Positions 25,879-34,267 of a stretch of 53,895 nucleotides of DNA are shown piece by piece. A program made the translations under genes and the position numbers. The notes beneath the pieces were generated by a model, which was not told the origin of the DNA, ran no database searches, and was given only the letters and a program-made list of their open reading frames with translations. Numbering within the stretch: the stretch's first letter is position 1; the number at the start of each line of letters is the position of its first letter. The DNA is from an uncultured Eubacterium sp. (GTDB lineage: Bacteria; Bacillota; Clostridia; Peptostreptococcales; Anaerovoracaceae), in the NCBI GenBank assembly GCA_937894585.1, contig CALBGO010000094.1, forward strand, positions 1 through 53,895, read 5' to 3'.

Positions 25879-26028
25879 TTAAAGTTCTGTTGACCATTCG
25901 TGAGTCGGCGTCGTATATGAAGTTTTTTCACACGAATGTTTCAGCATCCATAAGTAAACAGTTAAGTCTCTTTCTCGTTTTCGATTCTCTTTCTTCAGCT
26001 TTTTTCTGTCTTTAGATTTCGTTTTCAT
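25879..26028 (-). CDS. 49-residue basic small protein with VYLWMLKH motif
   Basis: A 49-codon gene on the minus strand. It has full expression signals: an extended -10 TGTTATAAT (26077-26085), a leader holding a perfect inverted repeat, GGGAGGAAGG as ribosome binding site just before ATG, and its own terminator. The product begins MKTKSKDRKKLKKENRKRER (12 of 20 residues Lys/Arg), then DLTVYLWMLKHSCEK and a polar tail ending THEWSTEL. The basic head suggests nucleic-acid or membrane-surface binding. The VYLW-x-L-x-H core recurs in the 56-residue protein at 23106. I do not recognise the family. Convergent with the DUF815 gene and divergent from folE. Confidence 0.6.
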   Translation of the reverse strand: MKTKSKDRKKLKKENRKRERDLTVYLWMLKHSCEKTSYTTPTHEWSTEL

Positions 26029-26043
26029 AATCCTTCCTCCCTT

Positions 26044-26062
26044 GAATACGCAGTTCGTATTC
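26044..26062. promoter_or_regulatory. Perfect inverted repeat in the leader of the 49-residue gene
   Basis: GAATACG-CAGTT-CGTATTC lies between the -10 element and the ribosome binding site of the minus-strand gene. It could be a repressor operator or a short RNA hairpin that controls translation. Confidence 0.5.
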
Positions 26063-26076
26063 CCTTTTACGCTTCT

Positions 26077-26105
26077 ATTATAACAGAAACGGCACCATAT
26101 AAAAA
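26077..26105 (-). promoter_or_regulatory. Promoter of the 49-residue gene
   Basis: On the minus strand TATAAT (26082-26077) is preceded by TGT, an extended -10. A weak TTTTTA lies 17 bases further up (26105-26100). A better TTGACT lies 22 bases away, which is too far for normal spacing. Confidence 0.55.
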
Positions 26106-26324
26106 GTCAATCCTGTGAAAATTCGGTGAGGAAAACCTTACAATAGTATTACAAATATAGAATTCCCAATTTTTGCGGATTAAATCTGCATTATTTTATG
26201 CGGATGATTTTTGCAAATCTCTCAGAGATGTTTTGGCGAAAAAGGTGAAAAATGATGCGGAAAGCCGGCGTAAAATGGCGTAAAATTCTAGATTTTTTTT
26301 GTCTGTTTTTTTTCTCTGTCGGTC

Positions 26325-26353
26325 TTGCACTTCTGCCGCAAATATCATACAAT
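26325..26353 (+). promoter_or_regulatory. Promoter of the folate operon
   Basis: TTGCAC (26325-26330), 17-base spacer, TACAAT (26348-26353). It lies 35 bases before folE. The preceding 200 bases are AT-rich without genes. Confidence 0.75.
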
Positions 26354-26387
26354 AAAAGTTGCGGTAAAATCATACAGAAAGGTGTCA

Positions 26388-26945
26388 ATGATGGATAAAG
26401 AAAAAATCAAAGAAGGTGTACGCTTGATTCTTTCGGGAATCGGCGAGGATATAAACAGGGAAGGTCTTTTGGAAACGCCGGACCGCATCGCTAAAATGTA
26501 TGAGGAGCTTGCTGCAGGGTATGAAGACAGCGCTAAGGAGCATCTGTCAAAACGTTTTTATGTTGAAAACAGTGATATGGTGCTGGAAAAGGATATTCGC
26601 TTCTATTCTTTCTGCGAGCACCATATGCTTCCTTTTTACGGCAAGGCTGCGGTAGCATATATACCGAACGGGGAAGTTGTGGGACTTTCAAAAATTGCCC
26701 GTACCGTCGAGGTTTTTGCAAAGCGTTTTCAGCTGCAGGAGAGGTTGGCGGCGCAGGTTGCGGATGCCTTTATGCAGGAGCTGAATCCAAAGGGGGTTAT
26801 GGTTCTTATGGAGGCGGAGCATATGTGTATGACTATGCGGGGCATCAGAAAACCGGGCGCGCAGACCATTACTGTTATAACCCGGGGTATTTTTGAAACG
26901 GATATAAATCTGCAGAATAGATTTTTTCAGATGCTGGGGAAATAA
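26388..26945 (+). CDS. folE: GTP cyclohydrolase I
   Basis: A 185-residue type I GTP cyclohydrolase. It converts GTP to 7,8-dihydroneopterin triphosphate, the first step of folate synthesis, as a cytosolic decamer. The zinc ligands lie in FCEHHMLPFYGKA (Cys, His) and EAEHMCMTMRGI (Cys). YIPNGEVVGLSKIARTV, the QLQERL segment and a DINLQNRFF tail are typical. AAAGGTG precedes two adjacent ATGs (26388, 26391); either may be used. It opens the operon folE - HD hydrolase - folP - folB/folK. Confidence 0.96.
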   Translation: MMDKEKIKEGVRLILSGIGEDINREGLLETPDRIAKMYEELAAGYEDSAKEHLSKRFYVENSDMVLEKDIRFYSFCEHHMLPFYGKAAVAYIPNGEVVGLSKIARTVEVFAKRFQLQERLAAQVADAFMQELNPKGVMVLMEAEHMCMTMRGIRKPGAQTITVITRGIFETDINLQNRFFQMLGK

Positions 26946-27107
26946 TCAGCGGGAAAATATTGAAAAGATAAAACTGATTTCCCGGGAAATAAGGCGTGTT
27001 AAAACTGCCGCCGGATACATAAGCCGGACGGGAGGTTTCAGAAGATGAGCGGAAATATCTGCGGAGAATACAGATAAAGTGAAAGCATACGGAAGAGGGA
27101 GATACGA

Positions 27108-27599
27108 ATGAACGAAATGCAGCGGGCAAACCGTATCCTTTGCCATAAATCGTGGCGAGCTGCAGCGGCACAGATTGCGGCCCATGAAGAAAACAGGAAG
27201 TTCTGTCGTCATAATATCGATCATCTGCTCCATGTAGCGAGGCTTGCCTGCCTTGAAAACCTGGAAAGAGACCTTGAGATTTCAAAGGAGCTGATTTACA
27301 GTGCGGCGCTTCTTCACGATATCGGACGGGGAAGACAGTATATGGAAGGTATTCCCCACGAAGAAGCAGGGGCTGTGATGGCGGCATCAATTCTGGATGA
27401 CTGCGGTTTTGACGAAACGGAAAAGGAAAAAATACTGGATGCGGTCAGAAGCCACCGGAATCGAGCTGTTTCCTGCGAGGATACTTTAAGGGGACTGATT
27501 TATCGGGCGGACAAATTGTCAAGAAACTGTTTTGCATGTGCGGCAGAGAGTGAATGCAGCTGGGCGCAGGAAAAGAAAAACCTGTATCTTGTCAGATAG
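27108..27599 (+). CDS. HD-domain hydrolase within the folate operon
   Basis: A 163-residue HD-superfamily phosphohydrolase. The metal-binding pattern is visible: HNIDHLLHVARL, then LLHDIGRG with H70-D71, a following PHEEAG, and VRSHRN. HD proteins hydrolyse phosphate esters of nucleotides and related compounds. It sits between folE and folP. The operon lacks any recognised enzyme for removing phosphates from dihydroneopterin triphosphate, and archaeal pterin synthesis uses the HD enzyme MptB on a cyclic pterin phosphate, so this protein is a candidate for the missing step. That role is inference. AGAGGGAG supports ATG 27108. A conserved cysteine-rich end (SRNCFACAAESECSW) is notable. Confidence 0.8.
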   Translation: MNEMQRANRILCHKSWRAAAAQIAAHEENRKFCRHNIDHLLHVARLACLENLERDLEISKELIYSAALLHDIGRGRQYMEGIPHEEAGAVMAASILDDCGFDETEKEKILDAVRSHRNRAVSCEDTLRGLIYRADKLSRNCFACAAESECSWAQEKKNLYLVR

Positions 27600-27775
27600 T
27601 CAGAAGTGCCGTAAATACAATTGTATAAAGGCATCTTTACACAAATATGCAGAGTTTCTGCGTGACAGCTGTTTTTCGAGGCGGAATCTTTTTCGGAAAC
27701 AGCAGCATATCGGAAAGCTGAATCTTACAGATGCTTATAGATATAATCATAATAAAAGGAAATGAGGTTAGGGAT

Positions 27776-28588
27776 ATGAAAATCGGAAACAGAGAATTTG
27801 ACTTAAAAAACAATTGCTACATTATGGGGATACTGAATGTAACGCCGGATTCTTTTTCTGACGGAGGACAGTGGAACGATTTGGAAAGAGCAAAGTCTCA
27901 TGTAGCGCAGATGATAGAGGAGGGTGCGGATGTCATTGATATCGGCGGAGAGTCTACCCGTCCGGGACATCGGCAGATTTCCGTTTCGGAGGAAATTGCG
28001 CGGGTGGTACCGTATATTGAAATGGTAAAGGAGAATTTTAATGCACCAGTATCCATCGACAGCTATAAAAGCGAAGTAGTGGAAGCGGCGCTGAAGGCGG
28101 GCGCAGATATGGTAAATGATATCTGGGGGCTGAAATATGACCGAAGAGTTGCTGAGTTGATTGCTGAGTACAAAGTTCCCTGCTGCCTGATGCATAACCG
28201 GGAAAACGCGGAATACGGCGATTTTATGCAGGAGATGCTTTTCGATCTTTATGAATCTCTGGCAATTGCTTCCGATGCAGGCATTGAGGAATGGCAGATT
28301 ATGCTGGACCCGGGCGTTGGTTTCGGTAAAACTTATGAGCATAATCTGATTGCGGTAAACAATCTTGAGAAGCTGTGCGATATGGGATATCCCGTACTTC
28401 TTGCAACCTCCAGAAAATCTGTGATCGGAACTGCTTTGGATCTGCCGACTGATCAGAGGGTAGAAGGCACGCTGGTAACCACTGTGATGGGAGTTTTGAA
28501 GGGCGCGTCTTTTGTCCGGGTTCACGATGTAAAAGAAAATGCAAGGGCAATCCGTATGACCCGCGCGATTATAAATGAAGGAAAATAA
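27776..28588 (+). CDS. folP: Dihydropteroate synthase
   Basis: A 270-residue TIM-barrel enzyme condensing p-aminobenzoate with hydroxymethyl-dihydropterin diphosphate; the sulfonamide target. Both signatures are intact: IMGILNVTPDSFSDGG near residue 17 and DVIDIGGESTRPGHR. DPGVGFGKT, TSRKS and VRVHDV near the C-terminus complete the active site. ATG 27776 follows GAGGTTAGGG; an upstream frame to 27731 gives an atypical extension. It lies about 175 bases after the HD gene, a gap without a recognisable gene. Confidence 0.96.
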   Translation: MKIGNREFDLKNNCYIMGILNVTPDSFSDGGQWNDLERAKSHVAQMIEEGADVIDIGGESTRPGHRQISVSEEIARVVPYIEMVKENFNAPVSIDSYKSEVVEAALKAGADMVNDIWGLKYDRRVAELIAEYKVPCCLMHNRENAEYGDFMQEMLFDLYESLAIASDAGIEEWQIMLDPGVGFGKTYEHNLIAVNNLEKLCDMGYPVLLATSRKSVIGTALDLPTDQRVEGTLVTTVMGVLKGASFVRVHDVKENARAIRMTRAIINEGK

Positions 28589-28757
28589 AGGCAGGTCTGT
28601 ACAGCGATAAATTCCAGGCAGGTCTGAATTCTATGCCTGTTAAGCTCCGAGTTCTGAATACATCGGAGGACAGCAGATAAAACCGGTTTATTTGAGATAG
28701 GATATGCAGACTATTTAAAGAAAGCAGATGATACAGAGCGAATTGAAAGAGGAAACA

Positions 28758-29597
28758 ATGGATAAAATTTACGATAAAATATATATTGAAAACTTGCAGG
28801 TTTTTGCAAATCACGGGGTTTTTCCCGAGGAAAATTCCCTGGGACAGAAATTTATCGTGTCTGCGGTGCTTTACACAAAGACGCGAAAGGCCGGAAAAAC
28901 AGATCAGTTGGAAGATTCCACTCATTATGGTGAGGTCAGCCTGTTTATGACCGATTTTTTACAGAAGAACACATATAAACTGATCGAGGCTGCTGCGGAG
29001 AATCTGGCGGAAGCGGTGCTAGATGCCTATCCGTTGGTGGAAGGGATTGACCTGGAGCTGAAAAAACCCTGGGCACCGGTCAAGCTGCCGCTTGATTATG
29101 TGTCGGTAAAAATCAGCCGTTTCTGGCATACTGCGTATATTGCCATGGGTTCTAATCTGGGAGATAAAAAGGCTTATCTGGATATGGCGGTAAACTGCCT
29201 TTCCGAACGGGACGACTGTAAGGTTGTGAGTGTCTCTGACTATATTGTTACGGAGCCTTACGGCGGAGTTGTGCAGGATGATTTTTTGAATGGCGCGCTT
29301 GCTCTTCGTACACTGCAGGAGCCGCAGGAGCTTTTGGAGACTCTTCACGGCATTGAGGCTGCTGCGGATCGGAAAAGAGAAGTGCGCTGGGGGCCGAGAA
29401 CTTTGGATCTGGATATTCTGTTGTATGACGATATGGTTTATGACAGCGAAAATCTGACTATTCCTCACAAAGAGATGCATCTGCGGGATTTTGTTTTGAC
29501 TCCGATGGTGCAGATTGCCCCGTGGAAAAGGCATCCGATTCTTCAAAAAACCGTAGAAGAACTGCAGAAGGAAGTCACAGCTGCGTGGAAAAGATAA
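28758..29597 (+). CDS. FolB-FolK fusion: dihydroneopterin aldolase / HPPK
   Basis: A 279-residue bifunctional folate enzyme. Residues 1-125 are dihydroneopterin aldolase (IYIENLQVFANHGVFPEEN, DSTHYGEV, LIEAAAENLAEAVL). Residues 130-279 are hydroxymethyl-dihydropterin pyrophosphokinase (YIAMGSNLGDKKAYLDMAV, DDFLNGALAL, and the signature RWGPRTLDLDILLYDD, then PHKEMHLRDFVLTPM). It converts dihydroneopterin to hydroxymethyl-dihydropterin and then to its diphosphate, the substrate of FolP. The fused form channels the two steps. ATG 28758 follows AAAGAGGAAAC. It ends the operon, about 70 bases before the valS promoter. Confidence 0.95.
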   Translation: MDKIYDKIYIENLQVFANHGVFPEENSLGQKFIVSAVLYTKTRKAGKTDQLEDSTHYGEVSLFMTDFLQKNTYKLIEAAAENLAEAVLDAYPLVEGIDLELKKPWAPVKLPLDYVSVKISRFWHTAYIAMGSNLGDKKAYLDMAVNCLSERDDCKVVSVSDYIVTEPYGGVVQDDFLNGALALRTLQEPQELLETLHGIEAAADRKREVRWGPRTLDLDILLYDDMVYDSENLTIPHKEMHLRDFVLTPMVQIAPWKRHPILQKTVEELQKEVTAAWKR

Positions 29598-29665
29598 ATC
29601 AATGTTAGGGTGAAAGCCATGAGAAAAGGATAAATTATGTTATGAGGAAAATATAAATTTACCAC

Positions 29666-29693
29666 TTGCAAAATCGCGATTTTTTGGTAAAAT
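29666..29693 (+). promoter_or_regulatory. Promoter of the T-box/valS transcript with central palindrome
   Basis: TTGCAA (29666-29671), 16-base spacer, TAAAAT (29688-29693). A perfect 14-base palindrome, AAAATCGCGATTTT (29670-29683), fills most of the spacer and could be an operator. Confidence 0.6.
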
Positions 29694-29699
29694 ATTTTA

Positions 29700-29977
29700 G
29701 ATAATGTAAATACAGGCGCAGAAGAAGAGGAGTAGGCGAGAGAACACTTTACAGAGAATAAGGTCCGCGGGCTGAGAGACCTTAGAGCATCGTATCCGCT
29801 GAAGGTTGCTTTGGAGTCTGATTTAAAAAAAAGAGTGCCGGAGGTGTCGGCGCTGTATTTGTGCAGAAGTTTTCTGAGGACATACAGCAAAGGTGCGCCG
29901 CCGGAACAAAGGTGGTACCGCGGAAGTGATTTCGTCCTTTGTGTTGTGCATACGCACGATACAGGGGACTTTTTTAT
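29700..29977 (+). promoter_or_regulatory. T-box riboswitch controlling valS
   Basis: The conserved T-box core AAAGGTGGTACCGCGG is at 29908-29923, preceded by an apical Stem I region (AAGGTC/GACCTT arms near 29760-29783) and AGGAGTAGGCGAGAG at about 29729, the usual bottom of Stem I. A competing terminator follows (29934-29940 with 29961-29969, then TTTTTT). Uncharged tRNA-Val would stabilise the antiterminator. GTA at 29792-29794 is the best candidate valine specifier codon, but I assigned it by position and by the downstream gene, not by a full fold. Confidence 0.88.
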
Positions 29978-29988
29978 TTGCGTTATGA

Positions 29989-30180
29989 AATTACTGACAA
30001 AAGCAATTAGAATTTGAGAATTTGTCAGTAATTCGTCTTAATCAGCGGCTAAAATAAGAGTTTGCGGAAGTAAATCTGACAAAACTGACAGTTGAACAGA
30101 ATTTAGTCAGTTTCGTCAGTGCTTTTGTGAATTTTACTGACAAGGCTGACAGTAAAAATAAAAGTTGTCAGTTTTGTCAG
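29989..30180 (+). repeat. Three hairpins built from paired 9-nt CTGACA repeats
   Basis: Between the T-box terminator and valS lie three inverted repeats. Hairpin 1: 29989-30001 with 30021-30033, 13 bp, perfect. Hairpin 2: 30076-30089 with 30106-30119, 14 positions, one mismatch. Hairpin 3: 30137-30151 with 30166-30180, 15 pairs including two adjacent G-U pairs. In hairpins 2 and 3 each arm is two copies of CTGAC(A) spaced exactly 9 bases. None is followed by a T run. They could be protein-binding sites or a further RNA element in the valS leader. Confidence 0.7.
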
Positions 30181-30245
30181 GACTGAGAAACCCTAAGGCT
30201 GCGACAGAGTAAAAACATAGAATTAAAAAGGAGGAATATACACCA

Positions 30246-32987
30246 ATGGAAAAGAATTTAGCAAAGACATATAATCCTCATGATTTTGAGGATCGTATCT
30301 ATGAAATGTGGGAGAAAAAGGGCGCATTCAGAGCAGAAGTGGACAAGGACAAGAAGCCTTTTACCATTGTTATGCCGCCGCCGAATATCACAGGGCAGCT
30401 GCATATGGGGCATGCGCTGGACCAGACACTGCAGGATGTTTTAACTCGCTGGAAGAGAATGCAGGGATACAGCGCGCTGTGGCTGCCGGGTTCCGACCAT
30501 GCCAGCATTGCTACAGAAGTAAAGGTCGTAGAAAAGATCAGAAACGAAGAAGGCAAGGAAAAAGAAGACCTTGGCAGAGAAGAATTCTTAAAAAGAGCTT
30601 GGGCATGGAAAGAAGAATACGGCGGAAGAATCACCCGTCAGTGTCGTAAGCTGGGGGATTCCTGCGACTGGAGCAGAGAACGCTTCACCATGGACGAGGG
30701 CTGCAATAAGGCGGTCAGACATTTCTTCGTTCAGCTTTATAATAAGGGCTTGATTTACAGAGGAAACCGTCTGATCAACTGGTGTCCGCAGTGCGGAACC
30801 TCCCTTTCCGACGCAGAGGTGGAACACGAAGACAAGAACGGACTGTATTGGTATTTCAGATATCCTGCTGCGGAAGAGGGCGGAAAGGAAATGATTGTTG
30901 CAACATCAAGACCGGAAACGATGTTCGGCGATGTGGCAATTGCAGTACATCCTGATGACGAAAGATACAAGGATATGGTAGGAAAGAAAGTGATTCTGCC
31001 GCTTGTGGGCAGAGAAATTCCTGTCATCGCAGACCCGTATCCTGATCCGGAGAAGGGAACCGGCGCCGTTAAAATCACACCGGCTCACGACCCGAACGAC
31101 TTTGAAGTAGGGCAGAGAGCAAATCTGGAAAGTCTGTCCTGCATTAACCTTGACGCGACCATGAACGAACTGGCAGGAAAATATGAGGGCATGGACCGAT
31201 ATGAATGCCGTAAAGCATGGGTGAAAGATCTGGAAGAAGCAGGCTATCTTGTAAAGACTGAGGAAAAGGTAATTCCGGTAGGTGAATGTTACAGATGCCA
31301 CACCGTTATCGAACCGATGCTTTCCGATCAGTGGTTCGTAAAGATGGAAGACCTTGCAAAGCCTGCCATCGAAGCGGCAAAGAGCGGTAAGCTGACCCAT
31401 GTGCCGGACAGATTTGAGAAGACTTATCTGCACTGGCTGGAAGAAATCAGAGACTGGTGTATTTCCCGTCAGCTCTGGTGGGGTCACAGAATTCCTGCAT
31501 GGTACTGTCAGGATTGCGGTGAACTGATTGTAGCGGAAGAAGATCCGACAAAGTGTCCGAAGTGCGGCAGCGCTGATCTGAAACAGGATGAAGATGTTCT
31601 GGATACCTGGTTCTCCTCTGCATTATGGCCGTTCTCCACACTGGGCTGGCCTGAAAAAACAGAAGAACTGGAATACTTCTATCCGACCGATGTGCTGGTA
31701 ACAGGCTATGATATCATTTTCTTCTGGGTAATCAGAATGGTATTCTCAGGCTGTGAAACCATGGGAGAGATTCCGTTCCATCATGTATATATTCACGGTC
31801 TGGTTCGCGATGCGGAAGGACGCAAAATGAGTAAATCTCTCGGAAACGGGATCGACCCTCTGGAAGTCATCGATCAGTACGGCGCAGACGCTCTGCGTTT
31901 TATGCTGACAACCGGCATTACTCCGGGTAATGATATGCGTTTCAAAACCGACAAGCTGGAGTCTGCAAGAAACTTTGCCAACAAGCTCTGGAATGCTTCC
32001 AGATTCGTAATTATGAATCTTAAGGACGAAGACGGCAATTTCAGAGAAATGGCAAAATGCTGCGCAGACTGCTGCGGTATGGCTTGCGGAGATACTGCTG
32101 ATTTCAGCAATATTGCGCTGCGTGACGAAGACAAATGGATTATCAGCAGAGTGAACGATGCCGCTGAATATGTGAACAAGGCTCTGGAAAGATACGATCT
32201 GGCTCTGGCAGGACAGCGCGTTTACGAACTGATCTGGAACGAATACTGCGACTGGTATATTGAACTGGTTAAGAAAAGACTCTGGGGCGACGACGAAGAA
32301 GACAAGAAAGTTGTTCGTTTCGTACTGGTTATGGCTCTGAAGAATATGCTGGAAATGCTGCATCCGTTTATGCCGTTTATTACAGAAGAAATCTGGTCCT
32401 TCCTGCCTCATTCCCTATGCGAAAGAGAGGACAATCCGGACTGCTTCTTAATTAAGGCGAAATTCCCAACATACAGTGAAGCAAGAAACTTTGCGGCAGA
32501 AGAAGCAAAACTGGAAACAGCTATGGAAGCCATCGGCGCAATCAGAAATATTCGCGCGGAAGCCGATGCAAAACCGAGCAAAGCGCTTCGCGCTGTAATT
32601 CTGGCAGAAGGCGAAAAAATGGAAATTATCAAAGGCGGGGAAAGATATATCAAAGACCTGGCAAATATTACGGAAATTGAATTTGTAACAGATAAAGACG
32701 CATTGCCGGAAGAGGTCATGTCCGCAGTTATTGTAGGTATCGAAATCTTTATTCCGCTTGATGATCTTGTGGATTTCAATGCGGAATACGACCGCCTGAC
32801 CAAGGAAAAGAAAAAGCTGGAGGGCGAAGTAAAGCGTGTGGCAGGTAAGCTGTCCAACGAAGGCTTCCTTGCAAAAGCGCCTGAAAAAGTCATCAATGAA
32901 GAAAAAGAAAAGCAGGCAAAGTATAAAGAAATGCTTGCGAAGGTAGAAGAAAGACTGGCTATGGTAGCCAAGAAGGTAGGTAAGTAA
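30246..32987 (+). CDS. valS: Valyl-tRNA synthetase
   Basis: A 913-residue class I synthetase that charges tRNA-Val. HIGH-type motif PPNITGQLHMGHAL (about residue 42-55), the KMSKS motif in GRKMSKSLGNGIDP, and the editing domain (TSRPETMFGDVAIAVHP and PAHDPNDFEVG) are intact. A four-cysteine zinc site is seen at WYCQDCGEL and CPKCGSADL, with another CPQCG nearby. The C-terminal coiled coil (FNAEYDRLTKEKKKLEGEVK onward) is typical of ValRS. AGGAGG precedes ATG 30246. It is under the T-box; its stop overlaps the folC start by 1 base. Confidence 0.98.
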   Translation: MEKNLAKTYNPHDFEDRIYEMWEKKGAFRAEVDKDKKPFTIVMPPPNITGQLHMGHALDQTLQDVLTRWKRMQGYSALWLPGSDHASIATEVKVVEKIRNEEGKEKEDLGREEFLKRAWAWKEEYGGRITRQCRKLGDSCDWSRERFTMDEGCNKAVRHFFVQLYNKGLIYRGNRLINWCPQCGTSLSDAEVEHEDKNGLYWYFRYPAAEEGGKEMIVATSRPETMFGDVAIAVHPDDERYKDMVGKKVILPLVGREIPVIADPYPDPEKGTGAVKITPAHDPNDFEVGQRANLESLSCINLDATMNELAGKYEGMDRYECRKAWVKDLEEAGYLVKTEEKVIPVGECYRCHTVIEPMLSDQWFVKMEDLAKPAIEAAKSGKLTHVPDRFEKTYLHWLEEIRDWCISRQLWWGHRIPAWYCQDCGELIVAEEDPTKCPKCGSADLKQDEDVLDTWFSSALWPFSTLGWPEKTEELEYFYPTDVLVTGYDIIFFWVIRMVFSGCETMGEIPFHHVYIHGLVRDAEGRKMSKSLGNGIDPLEVIDQYGADALRFMLTTGITPGNDMRFKTDKLESARNFANKLWNASRFVIMNLKDEDGNFREMAKCCADCCGMACGDTADFSNIALRDEDKWIISRVNDAAEYVNKALERYDLALAGQRVYELIWNEYCDWYIELVKKRLWGDDEEDKKVVRFVLVMALKNMLEMLHPFMPFITEEIWSFLPHSLCEREDNPDCFLIKAKFPTYSEARNFAAEEAKLETAMEAIGAIRNIRAEADAKPSKALRAVILAEGEKMEIIKGGERYIKDLANITEIEFVTDKDALPEEVMSAVIVGIEIFIPLDDLVDFNAEYDRLTKEKKKLEGEVKRVAGKLSNEGFLAKAPEKVINEEKEKQAKYKEMLAKVEERLAMVAKKVGK

Positions 32988-34267
32988 TGACAGATGCAGT
33001 CAGCAGAATCAGTGAACTTTCAAAATTCGGCTGGGTTTTGGGGCTGGAACGGATGCATGTGCTTTTAGATAAACTGGGAAATCCTCATAAAGATTTGAAA
33101 GTTATTCATGTTGCCGGAACCAACGGGAAAGGCTCTGTCTGCAGATACATTTATCGGGTGCTGCAGACGGCAGGTTATCACTGCGGCTTGTTCACATCGC
33201 CGTTTCTCGAAATCTTTAACGAGCGTATTGAATTTGACGGTGCATATATTTCTGACAGTGACCTGCAAAAATGCAGCGATCGGGTTCTTGACAAAGTATC
33301 CGAAATGACGGAAGAAGGATACGAATCACCCACAGAATTTGAAGTCATTACAGCTGTGGCATTTCTGTATTTTTATGAAAAAAATACGGATTATGTCGTG
33401 CTGGAAGTGGGGCTTGGCGGCAGAGGGGATTCCACCAATGTGGTGGAAAAACCCCTTGCCAGCATCATTACTTCCATTTCCTTAGACCACACTGACAGGC
33501 TGGGTGATACCATCGCTGAAATCGCAGGAGAAAAAGCCGGTATTATCAAAGAAGGATGTCCTGTAATTACAGCTTCGGACCATCCCGATGCCATAGAAGT
33601 ATTTCGGGAGATATGCCGTAAAAAACACGCGAAACTGTATGATTCTCAGGAAATTCCTTATGAAATCCGGGAAGAAAATCTGACAGGCACTGAGTTTACT
33701 GCGGAGATTTTCGGGGATAGCTATGAAATTGAAATTTCTATGCCGGGAAGACATCAGGTTCAGAATGCAGTCTGCGCTTTATATGCTCTGGCGGTTTTGA
33801 ACCGGGAAGGAAAAATTCGCGTGGATAAACAGGCTATTCTGTCCGGAATGAAAGAAGCAAGGCAGAACGGCCGCCTGGAGCTGATGGGAAGAAAGCCCGA
33901 TGTACTTATCGACGGCGCCCATAACCCCGATGGCGCAAAGGCCCTTACCGAAACAATCTGCCGTTTTTGCAGCGGAAAGAAAATTCTTATGGTCGTCGGG
34001 TTTCTGGCAGATAAAGAAGTGGATGAGGCTCTGGATTATTTTTTGAATATCACAAAAGATTTTGTAGCGACAGAGCCGGATAATCCGAGAAAGCTGGCGG
34101 CTTCGGAGCTTGCTGTCGGGATAGAAAAAAAGGGCGGCAGCGCTGTCGTGAAACCGTCTGTAAAAGAAGCAGCGGAATATGCGCTGTCACAGAAAGAAGA
34201 TTATGATGTGATTCTGTTTTCGGGATCATTGTATCTGATCGGAGCAGTCAGAGGTATCATAAAATGA
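32987..34267 (+). CDS. folC: Folylpolyglutamate synthase / dihydrofolate synthase
   Basis: A 426-residue Mur-ligase-like ATPase that adds glutamate to dihydropteroate and to folates. The P-loop is VIHVAGTNGKGSVCRYI; the family segments TSPFLEIFNERI, VLEVGLGGRGDSTNV, SISLDHTDRLGDTIAEIAGEKAGI and IDGAHNPDGAKAL are all present. It overlaps valS by 1 base and the lipid kinase gene by 4. Co-transcription of folC with valS, as in Bacillus, places the last folate step under T-box control rather than with the fol operon upstream. Confidence 0.96.
   Translation: MTDAVSRISELSKFGWVLGLERMHVLLDKLGNPHKDLKVIHVAGTNGKGSVCRYIYRVLQTAGYHCGLFTSPFLEIFNERIEFDGAYISDSDLQKCSDRVLDKVSEMTEEGYESPTEFEVITAVAFLYFYEKNTDYVVLEVGLGGRGDSTNVVEKPLASIITSISLDHTDRLGDTIAEIAGEKAGIIKEGCPVITASDHPDAIEVFREICRKKHAKLYDSQEIPYEIREENLTGTEFTAEIFGDSYEIEISMPGRHQVQNAVCALYALAVLNREGKIRVDKQAILSGMKEARQNGRLELMGRKPDVLIDGAHNPDGAKALTETICRFCSGKKILMVVGFLADKEVDEALDYFLNITKDFVATEPDNPRKLAASELAVGIEKKGGSAVVKPSVKEAAEYALSQKEDYDVILFSGSLYLIGAVRGIIK

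Noticed and set aside
27045..27077. 10-codon frame after GGGAGG between folE and the HD gene
   Set aside because: Too short to judge; a good ribosome binding site alone is not enough evidence, and no leader-peptide logic is visible.
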